In this document: positions 6,490 through 10,943 of the stretch, one piece after another
How the letters are laid out: each line of letters opens with the position of its first letter
How positions within the stretch are numbered: the first letter of the stretch is position 1
Assembly (NCBI GenBank): GCA_002477905.1
Contig: DLLB01000082.1
Location: forward strand, 4,493 to 15,435
Direction of reading: 5' to 3'
Length of the DNA stretch: 10,943 nt
Source: Clostridiales bacterium UBA7573
Lineage (GTDB): Bacteria > Bacillota > Clostridia > Oscillospirales > CAG-272
Notes under the pieces: generated by a model
What the model was told of the DNA's origin: nothing
Seen by the model: the letters and a program-made list of their open reading frames with translations, nothing else
Databases searched by the model: none
Translations under genes and position numbers: made by a program

Positions 6490-6499
6490 TATTGTTTCC
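6490..6499 (-). promoter_or_regulatory. Possible sigma-F/G-like -10 element before the M23 gene
   Basis: On the minus strand GGAAACAATA fits the B. subtilis sigma-F -10 pattern GGNRANAHTR, about 52 nt before the M23 start. A GAATA lies 14 nt upstream, shorter than the expected spacer of about 16, so the -35 match is poor. No good sigma-A promoter is seen here. Confidence 0.3.
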
Positions 6500-6547
6500 A
6501 AGCTGTCCACGATTATTCAGATTTCACAAAAAAAGAATCTTTCGACT

Positions 6548-6599
6548 AAAAAAAAGCATCGTCCGTTGGCAAACGCAACTGCGTTTGTACGGACGATGC
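6548..6599 (-). terminator. Strong intrinsic terminator upstream of the M23 gene
   Basis: Outer stem of 11 bp (6556-6566/6589-6599), inner stem of 7 bp (6570-6576/6581-6587) with a 4-nt loop, then eight T on the minus strand (6548-6555 as A on plus). It blocks read-through from the abrB-like gene into the M23 gene, so the latter needs its own promoter. Confidence 0.88.
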
Positions 6600-6668
6600 C
6601 AAGTAATATTATACTGGAAAACTTTCGGTATGAAGCGACAAACCTGTGCATATCATGTAAAACAACAA

Positions 6669-6705
6669 ACTCTGCAAAGCAGGGTAGCAAACCCGTTTGC
6701 AGAGT
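6669..6705 (-). terminator. Terminator hairpin after the abrB-like gene
   Basis: A 10-bp stem (6669-6678/6696-6705) capped by an inner GGGT/ACCC stem. T-rich TTGTTGTTTT follows on the minus strand. It begins 17 nt after the abrB-like stop. Confidence 0.75.
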
Positions 6706-6722
6706 CAGTGTATTTTTTGAAC

Positions 6723-6965
6723 TCAGGTGTTCTTCAACAATTTGAGGCACTCGGAGCAAATCAGCTTGCCCTTGAAAAACGTAATTCCGTCGCTGTTGTC
6801 ACAGAAAATGCAAGACGGCTGATACTTCTTCAGAATGATGCGATCTTCATCCACGAAGATCTCCAAAGAATCTCTGCTTTGAATTCCCATAGTATTGCGA
6901 ATTTCGATCGGAAGAACGATTCTTCCCAGTTCGTCGATCTTACGAACCATGCCGGTTGATTTCAT
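6723..6965 (-). CDS. AbrB/MazE/SpoVT-type transition-state regulator with C-terminal zinc finger
   Basis: 80 residues from ATG 6965, with AGGAGG 8 nt before it; an open frame to 7052 exists but has no ribosome site. Residues 1-50 read MKSTGMVRKIDELGRIVLPI and onward through EIFVDEDRIILKKYQP, nearly the AbrB N-terminal swapped-hairpin DNA-binding domain. The C-terminal half differs from B. subtilis AbrB: residues 52-73 hold CIFC and CSEC (Cys52, Cys55, Cys70, Cys73), a likely zinc-binding finger. The family represses stationary-phase and sporulation genes during growth. Its gene is divergent from spmAB, with a leader of about 125 nt and its own promoter. It is an AbrB-class protein with high confidence; orthology to abrB itself is not proved. 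Confidence 0.93.
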   Translation of the reverse strand: MKSTGMVRKIDELGRIVLPIEIRNTMGIQSRDSLEIFVDEDRIILKKYQPSCIFCDNSDGITFFKGKLICSECLKLLKNT

Positions 6966-7098
6966 TGTGTTATCCTCCTGCTTTTGGCTATCATTCCTGT
7001 ACTTTCCGAAATCCATCCGACTGCGCCAACTCTGCAATGGGAGCGACAGCAAGCACGCAAATACGGCAAATTATGCAAAAGTACATATTACATATAAA

Positions 7099-7127
7099 AG
7101 TATATCATATTTTTTCGCGAAAGTCAA
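7099..7127 (-). promoter_or_regulatory. Sigma-A promoter of the abrB-like gene
   Basis: On the minus strand: -35 TTGACT (7122-7127), 17-nt spacer, -10 TATACT (7099-7104) preceded by TGA. The spacer and first -35 base contain the palindrome TTTCGCGAAA (7113-7122), a candidate operator. The leader from about 7091 to 6966 holds no ORF with a ribosome site. Confidence 0.85.
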
Positions 7128-7142
7128 TAGGTTTTGACTGTT

Positions 7143-7196
7143 TTTGTCGTATTTTTTTGTAACTTTTTTGGGGTTCCCGAAAATTAGTTTGTCGTT
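7143..7196. promoter_or_regulatory. Two Spo0A-box-like sequences in the abrB-spmA divergent region
   Basis: TTTGTCGTA (7143-7151) matches the 0A-box TTTGTCRAA at 8 of 9 positions and TTTGTCGTT (7188-7196) at 7 of 9, both on the plus strand. They lie 15 and 60 bp upstream of the abrB-like -35. Matches of this quality can arise by chance in T-rich DNA. Confidence 0.3.
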
Positions 7197-7207
7197 TTTC
7201 ATGGAAC

Positions 7208-7245
7208 TGTACAGTTTTTAAGCTTATTTATAATAAAATTTATTA
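7208..7245 (+). promoter_or_regulatory. Candidate spmAB promoter with overlapping inverted repeat
   Basis: TATAAT (7229-7234) is a perfect -10, but the best -35 (TGTACA, 7208-7213) has a short 15-nt spacer. TAATAAA and TTTATTA form an inverted repeat around one base (7231-7245) that overlaps the -10. A mother-cell sigma factor may be used instead; no convincing sigma-E site was found. Confidence 0.35.
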
Positions 7246-7276
7246 CTTTTCACGAATACTCTGAGAGGTGTCTGGA

Positions 7277-7912
7277 ATGATCGGAAAAATTTTTGCAACA
7301 CTTTGCCTGCTCTCGACCATTTTCGCCATGGCAACGCACCGGATGGCAGAGGTTTCCTATGCCGTGCTTGCCGGCGCTACCCAAGCCGTCACCGTGTCCA
7401 TTGGTCTATTGGGTGCGCTCTGCTTCTGGAACGGGATCCTGCAATTGCTACATGCCTTAGGTTGGGTGGATCGGCTGTCCCGCCTGGCGGCGCCAATTTT
7501 GCGGCGGCTTTTTCCAAACACTTTTGCACAGGGTGCCGGCTCCGCGGAAATCACCGCATGTCTGTGTGCCAATCTGCTCGGACTCGGAAACGCGGCAACG
7601 CCGCTCGCCATTGCCGCCATGGAGCAAATGCAACAGCAAAACCCGACGCCGGATACGGTAACGGAGGATATGCTCACGTTCACGGTACTCGGCACAGCGC
7701 CGTTCGGACTGTTTCCCACCACTGTGCTGGCACTGCGCAGTGCCGCGGGATCGGCAGAGCCGTTTGCGGTGCTTATCCCGATCTGGCTCTGCTCCGCCTG
7801 CACCACTTGTGTGGCAATCCTATGCGCCAAAATCCCGTTTTGGGTGCGAAAGAAGTGCGTCAGACGATCGCGTAAGACAAATACCCGCATTCTGCGACAG
7901 GAGCCTTTATGA
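7277..7912 (+). CDS. spmA: Spore maturation protein A (nucleoside recognition domain)
   Basis: 211 residues from ATG 7277, with GAGAGGTG about 6 nt before it; a GTG at 7268 in the same frame is part of that ribosome site and is rejected. The protein has several membrane segments. The diagnostic SpmA stretch is NLLGLGNAATPLAIAAMEQM at about 99-118, followed by the TFTVLGTAPFGLFPTTVLALR region at about 134-154. SpmA with SpmB helps dehydrate the spore core in Bacillus and Clostridium; the molecular activity is not known. The C-terminus (about 188-211) is basic. Its stop overlaps the spmB start by ATGA, so the two are co-translated. Confidence 0.93.
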   Translation: MIGKIFATLCLLSTIFAMATHRMAEVSYAVLAGATQAVTVSIGLLGALCFWNGILQLLHALGWVDRLSRLAAPILRRLFPNTFAQGAGSAEITACLCANLLGLGNAATPLAIAAMEQMQQQNPTPDTVTEDMLTFTVLGTAPFGLFPTTVLALRSAAGSAEPFAVLIPIWLCSACTTCVAILCAKIPFWVRKKCVRRSRKTNTRILRQEPL

Positions 7913-8430
7913 TTCAGCAAATCACCGCTTATCTTGTTCCGCTTCTTCTCTGCGGGATTTCCCTCTGCATCCTATGCCGCAAACAAGATCTGTTTTCTTC
8001 TTATCTTTGCGGCGCAAAAGATGGAATGCGCACCTGCGCGCATCTTTTGCCGTCTCTGTGTGCACTGACAGTCGGTATCTCCATGCTTCGTGCAAGTGGG
8101 GCATGCGATGCGATTGCCGCCCTGCTTGCACCGCTCTGTGAAAAAATCGGCATCCCGACGGAGATCCTGCCTTTGCTTGCCGTTCGTCCGTTCTCCGGCG
8201 GTGCCTCTACCGCGCTTGCACAGGAATTGTTCACCACCTTCGGTGCGGACAGCTTTCCTGCGCGGTGCGCCGCGGTTTTGATGGGTTCCTCCGACACTGT
8301 GTTCTATGTCGTCGCGGTTTATTTTGGGGCGGTGGGGATCCAGCACGGCAAACACACGCTCGCCGCCGCTTTGGTAACCATGCTTTGCGCGGCGCTTTTT
8401 GCCTGTGCCATCACCCGCGTTTGCTTTTGA
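7909..8430 (+). CDS. spmB: Spore maturation protein B
   Basis: 173 residues, the normal SpmB length. ATG 7909 overlaps the spmA stop (ATGA), with AGGAG just upstream. The SpmB hallmarks are LLAVRPFSGGASTALAQEL at about 88-106 and VLMGSSDTVFYVVAVYFGAV at about 124-143, set among hydrophobic membrane segments. It acts with SpmA in spore core dehydration and heat resistance in characterised species. No clear terminator follows; a plus-strand promoter and a convergent small gene start within 70 nt of its stop. Confidence 0.94.
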   Translation: MIQQITAYLVPLLLCGISLCILCRKQDLFSSYLCGAKDGMRTCAHLLPSLCALTVGISMLRASGACDAIAALLAPLCEKIGIPTEILPLLAVRPFSGGASTALAQELFTTFGADSFPARCAAVLMGSSDTVFYVVAVYFGAVGIQHGKHTLAAALVTMLCAALFACAITRVCF

Positions 8431-8458
8431 AAATCTACCTACAAAGGCGGAAAAGGAC

Positions 8459-8487
8459 TTGTATTTTCCAAAAAATTGTGCTATACT
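8459..8487 (+). promoter_or_regulatory. Plus-strand sigma-A promoter facing the small membrane gene
   Basis: -35 TTGTAT (8459-8464), 17-nt spacer, -10 TATACT (8482-8487) with upstream TGTGC (extended -10). It fires at about 8494, just beyond the 3' end of the minus-strand gene at 8497-8724. It may produce an antisense RNA over that gene, a long leader (about 344 nt) for the RNHCP gene, or both. Confidence 0.65.
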
Positions 8488-8496
8488 GAACAGAGA

Positions 8497-8724
8497 TCAG
8501 GATTTTTTGGAATCATCCTTCCCTTTGCGCTTGGATTTTGGTTGGAAAAATACAGGAAGAATGGTGCCGCAAACGATCAAAACGGCAATCACTCCGACGA
8601 ACACCAAAACCGGAAGCTGATAACGTCCTGCCGCCTCCGTCTGCGGCTGTGCAGACAAAAACATAGCTGGCAAGCGAAGCATCCGGAACCGGGCACCCCA
8701 CTGTTCTAAAAAAAATGGCAACAT
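8497..8724 (-). CDS. Small single-pass membrane protein of unknown function
   Basis: 75 residues from ATG 8724. GAGGA lies 8 nt upstream and an extended -10 promoter about 36 nt upstream, which argues for a real gene. Residues 1-26 are moderately hydrophobic and basic. Residues about 37-60 (LPVLVFVGVIAVLIVCGTIL and onward) form one membrane segment. The tail (61-75) is highly charged: QPKSKRKGKDDSKKS. No family is recognised. The layout, one membrane helix with a lysine-rich tail, resembles small membrane toxins or phage-like accessory peptides as well as ordinary small membrane proteins. It converges on spmB, and a plus-strand promoter reads antisense through it. Confidence 0.6.
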   Translation of the reverse strand: MLPFFLEQWGARFRMLRLPAMFLSAQPQTEAAGRYQLPVLVFVGVIAVLIVCGTILPVFFQPKSKRKGKDDSKKS

Positions 8725-8759
8725 ACGCGATTTCCTCTATTTCCTGTTTCTTCTTTTTC

Positions 8760-8768
8760 AGTATATCA
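8760..8768 (-). promoter_or_regulatory. Extended -10 promoter of the small membrane gene
   Basis: On the minus strand TGATATACT (8760-8768) is an extended -10. The -35 position (AGGAAA at 8783-8788) is a poor match. The predicted leader is about 27 nt. Confidence 0.5.
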
Positions 8769-8791
8769 TAAAATTATGAACATTTCCTTAT

Positions 8792-8815
8792 CAATCGGAA
8801 AAACGATTGTTTTTT
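8792..8815 (+). terminator. Weak plus-strand terminator-like hairpin upstream of RNHCP
   Basis: CAATCG (8792-8797)/CGATTG (8804-8809) with a GAAAAA loop and six T (8810-8815). The stem is only 6 bp, so efficiency is doubtful. It lies 22 nt before the RNHCP start and would end a transcript of about 320 nt from the 8459-8487 promoter. Confidence 0.4.
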
Positions 8816-8837
8816 CGACTAAAAAAACGGAGTCATC

Positions 8838-9179
8838 ATGGAACTGCAAACCAAACGATTTTCAAAAAATGACGCGGGGTTTCGTTGTGCCAACTGCGGA
8901 TTGGACGTCAAACCGCTCGGCTATTCTTCCCGCAATCACTGCCCCAAATGCCTGTGTTCTCTGCATGTAGACGTTCTGCCGGGAGATCGCGCTTCTGACT
9001 GCGGCGGAATTTTAGATCCCATCACCGTGGAGACTGATCCGCGCAAGGGCTATATTATCGTCCACAAATGCCGCAAATGCGGGGCGATCCGCCGCAACCG
9101 CGCCGCGCACAATGCAAAGGAACAACCGGACGATCTTTCTTTGCTCATCCGCTTGAGTGCGCAGGGGAAGCCGTTTTGA
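8838..9179 (+). CDS. RNHCP domain zinc-ribbon protein
   Basis: 113 residues from ATG 8838, with GGAG 6 nt before it. The name-giving motif RNHCPKCLCSLHVD lies at 32-45, followed by PGDR at 48-51. Cysteine pairs at 17/20 (CANC), 35/38 (CPKC) and 78/81 (CRKC) suggest zinc-binding ribbons. The function of RNHCP proteins is not established; nucleic acid binding is a reasonable guess from the ribbon fold. Its TGA stop overlaps the TTG start of the next gene, so expression of the two is likely coupled. Confidence 0.92.
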   Translation: MELQTKRFSKNDAGFRCANCGLDVKPLGYSSRNHCPKCLCSLHVDVLPGDRASDCGGILDPITVETDPRKGYIIVHKCRKCGAIRRNRAAHNAKEQPDDLSLLIRLSAQGKPF

Positions 9180-9694
9180 ATACGCCGTTTTCTGTTGCGG
9201 CACAGCCGCGGGAACTATGCTGCGCGTTCAGTGGGCACCGCGATCTTTCCGAGGCGGCGCTACGCGCTTTACAGCCTCGGATGGAGCAAGTGGTTACTGC
9301 CAGCATTGCAAAGGGTTACCGCCATTTTCTTGCGGGCGGCGCGATGGGATTTGATATGCTTGCCGCCATCACTGTTCTGAATTTACAGTTTTCGTTTCCG
9401 TACATCACACTCAGTATGATCCTGCCGTGTCCGGCACACGACGGAAAGTGGAATTTTGCAAAACGCGGGCAGCTGCAAACCATCTGCAAGCGTGCAAATG
9501 AAATACTATACACCGCAGAACATTATCATCGCGGATGCATGATGATCCGCAACCGGTATCTCATTGACCACAGCGCAGCGCTCATCTGCTATTGTACAAG
9601 GGAAAGCGGCGGCACAGCCGCCACCCTGCAAATGGCGCAAAAAGCCATGCTGACCATCCAAAATCTTGCAGATTCTCACACACAGGATCTATGA
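9176..9694 (+). CDS. SLOG family protein (DUF1273/YpsA-like)
   Basis: 172 residues if translation starts at TTG 9176, which shares TTGA with the RNHCP stop and has AGGGG about 9 nt upstream. No ATG lies between there and the first conserved motif; an upstream ATG at 9068 would be deep inside RNHCP. Key motifs are AFSGHR at 17-22, the glycine-rich nucleotide-binding turn AGGAMGFDMLAA at about 53-64, ILPCPAH, and SGGTAATLQMA near the end. This is the Rossmann-like SLOG fold thought to bind nucleotides or their derivatives. B. subtilis YpsA is linked to cell division and stress. The ligand here is unknown. Confidence 0.88.
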   Translation: MNTPFSVAAQPRELCCAFSGHRDLSEAALRALQPRMEQVVTASIAKGYRHFLAGGAMGFDMLAAITVLNLQFSFPYITLSMILPCPAHDGKWNFAKRGQLQTICKRANEILYTAEHYHRGCMMIRNRYLIDHSAALICYCTRESGGTAATLQMAQKAMLTIQNLADSHTQDL

Positions 9695-9710
9695 CCACTA
9701 TGAAAAGATA

Positions 9711-9749
9711 ACATGCGCACACATTCCCGATGGGAATGTGTGCGCATGT
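9711..9749. terminator. Bidirectional terminator between the SLOG and oxidoreductase genes
   Basis: A perfect 18-bp stem (9711-9728/9732-9749) with loop GAT. The following T content is modest on both strands (TTGCATTTC on plus, TATCTTTTC on minus), but the stem is very stable and the flanking genes converge. Confidence 0.8.
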
Positions 9750-9781
9750 TGCATTTCTACATTGCCTGTCCGGTGAAGAAA

Positions 9782-10837
9782 TTACAGCAGAACTTCATGT
9801 CCCGTCTCTGCGGACTTGTAGATCGCATCCAAAATCTTCATAATTACAACGCCATCCTCGGCAGGGTTTCTGCAAGGTTTGCCGGTTTTGACGCAATCCA
9901 CAAAGTGCGCGATCTCTTTTGCAAACCAGTCGCCAAAGGAATCTTCCTGCAATTCCGCAAATTTTACATCCACCAGCTGTCCGTCCATTTCCGAATACAT
10001 CTTCAGAGGATCGGTGCGGCATCCGCTCTTGGTACCGAACAACTCAATTTTGGTTTCCGTTTCGGTATTCAGGGCAAAAGAAGCCTCCAGACAAACCGTC
10101 GCACCGTTGTCATAACGGATCACTGCATGTGCGAAATCTTCCACATCTTCAATCTCACCCGGCACAGAATCTGCGGCATGGTAGCCACGGCTGTGCCACT
10201 GCGCGGAACGATCCAGCTTTTTATAGGTCACCGCATACACGGAAACCGGATTCGGATTGCCCATCAGATAACGGGTTTCATCCAGCACATGAACGCCGAT
10301 GTCGATGACCGGTCCGCCGCCGGAACGGCTCTTATCCGCAAACCATCCGCCGGGGCATCCGTTGCGGCGCAAGTAGGTTGCTTTTGCATAGTACAATTCA
10401 CCGAACATGCCGTCATCTACAAATTTCTTCAGCATTTCCGTTTCGTTGATGAACCGGCGCACAAAACCGACCATCAGCAGTTTTCCCTGCTTCTTTGCCT
10501 CAGCGCACATTTCTTCCGCCTGCTGTGCGTTCATGGCAAGCGGTTTTTCACACATAACGTGTTTGCCGGCTTTCAGTGCCGCCATCGTGCAGGCATAGTG
10601 ATTGCAGTTCCAAACGCAAACCGACACCGCGTCGATCTCCGGCAATGCCACCATATCCTCTACTTTTGTAAAGCACCGCTCCGCAGGAATGCCATACTGC
10701 TTTGCCGCAGCCTGTAAACGATCTGCGTTGATGTCGCAGAATGCATAAATTTCCGCATCTGCACACTTCTGATAAGCGCCAAGATGAGAACGTGCAATAT
10801 TTCCCAGCCCGATGATACCGATTTTCAGTTTTCCCAT
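9782..10837 (-). CDS. Gfo/Idh/MocA family NAD(P)-dependent oxidoreductase
   Basis: 351 residues, normal for the family. ATG 10837 follows AGGAAGG by 9 nt. Residues 6-15 (IGIIGLGNIA) form the Rossmann nucleotide loop; Asp35 at the end of the second strand points to NAD preference. MCEKPLAM at 95-102 holds the EKP motif with Lys98. GGGPVIDIGVHVLD at 173-186 holds the catalytic-region Asp179 and His183. The C-terminal half is the usual alpha/beta dimer domain. Such enzymes oxidise or reduce sugars, inositols and related polyols, or act in glycoside cleavage by oxidation; the substrate cannot be assigned. The preceding gene ends 53 nt upstream on the same strand, so an operon with sugar-metabolism genes is likely. 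Confidence 0.95.
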   Translation of the reverse strand: MGKLKIGIIGLGNIARSHLGAYQKCADAEIYAFCDINADRLQAAAKQYGIPAERCFTKVEDMVALPEIDAVSVCVWNCNHYACTMAALKAGKHVMCEKPLAMNAQQAEEMCAEAKKQGKLLMVGFVRRFINETEMLKKFVDDGMFGELYYAKATYLRRNGCPGGWFADKSRSGGGPVIDIGVHVLDETRYLMGNPNPVSVYAVTYKKLDRSAQWHSRGYHAADSVPGEIEDVEDFAHAVIRYDNGATVCLEASFALNTETETKIELFGTKSGCRTDPLKMYSEMDGQLVDVKFAELQEDSFGDWFAKEIAHFVDCVKTGKPCRNPAEDGVVIMKILDAIYKSAETGHEVLL

Positions 10838-10890
10838 ATCTGAATTCCTTCCTTTTTGAAGATTTGAAGTTTGAAAAAATGAATTCCGTT

Positions 10891-10943
10891 TTATGCCTGT
10901 GCCATCACTTTGCGCAGATAATCTGCCGCTGTACGGATATCTG
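10891..10943 (-). CDS. 3' end of an upstream gene, product not identified
   Basis: The minus-strand frame reading DIRTAADYLRKVMAQA and then TAA (10891-10893) is the last 16 residues of a protein that begins outside the window. The amphipathic end resembles C-termini of sugar phosphate isomerase/epimerase (TIM-barrel) proteins, which often sit beside Gfo/Idh/MocA genes, but 16 residues cannot identify a family. Confidence 0.55.
   Translation of the reverse strand, partial: DIRTAADYLRKVMAQA

Noticed and set aside
5988..6959. Plus-strand open frame of 323 codons across the M23 and abrB-like genes
   Set aside because: It spans two genes on the other strand and two terminators, and its translation shows no known fold.
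9713..10717. Long plus-strand open frame (334 codons) opposite the oxidoreductase
   Set aside because: The minus-strand frame encodes an unmistakable Gfo/Idh/MocA protein with a ribosome site; the plus frame has no recognisable domain and begins in the terminator stem.
1..10943. CRISPR array, insertion sequence, tRNA or attachment site
   Set aside because: No regularly spaced repeats, transposase motifs, cloverleaf sequences or flanking duplications were seen.

Overview
The window looks like chromosomal DNA of an endospore-forming or spore-related Clostridia member, probably from an Oscillospiraceae/Ruminococcaceae-like gut lineage. The evidence is strong AGGAGG-type ribosome sites, sigma-A promoters with extended -10 boxes, an AbrB-type regulator, SpmA/SpmB, a SpoIIQ-like M23 protein and a PyrR-attenuated pyrimidine operon. 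No tRNA, rRNA, CRISPR array, transposase or phage gene was seen. The lineage call is an inference from gene content and style, not from a marker gene.

Layout. (1) Positions 1-2299, minus strand: a promoter drives a PqqD-like RiPP-recognition protein, then a Ser/His-type S24/S26 peptidase that overlaps it by GTGA, and after a 77-nt gap a DUF4091/GH123-like glycoside hydrolase that runs off the left edge. (2) Positions 2356-3165, minus strand: a DUF975 membrane protein with its own promoter and terminator. (3) Positions 3329-5672, plus strand: promoter, a full PyrR attenuation leader (PyrR-binding hairpin, antiterminator, terminator), pyrR, and a uracil permease of the NCS2 family. A strong convergent terminator closes it. 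(4) Positions 5688-7127, minus strand: an abrB-like zinc-finger regulator, two terminators, and a membrane-anchored M23 endopeptidase resembling SpoIIQ. (5) Positions 7277-8430, plus strand: spmA-spmB, overlapping by ATGA and divergent from the abrB-like gene. (6) Positions 8459-9749: a 75-residue membrane protein on the minus strand whose whole length faces a plus-strand promoter, then RNHCP and SLOG/YpsA-like genes coupled by a TTGA overlap. (7) Positions 9782-10943, minus strand: a Gfo/Idh/MocA oxidoreductase preceded by the 3' end of another gene.

How the parts work together. pyrR and the permease form a self-regulated uracil uptake and sensing unit. spmAB, the M23 protein and the AbrB-like regulator form a sporulation-flavoured block. 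The PqqD-like protein and the peptidase are the most promising lead for an undescribed system: a peptide-binding chaperone and a peptidase translated as a pair, with no visible precursor peptide or other maturase in the window. The small membrane ORF with an opposing promoter is a second, more speculative lead.
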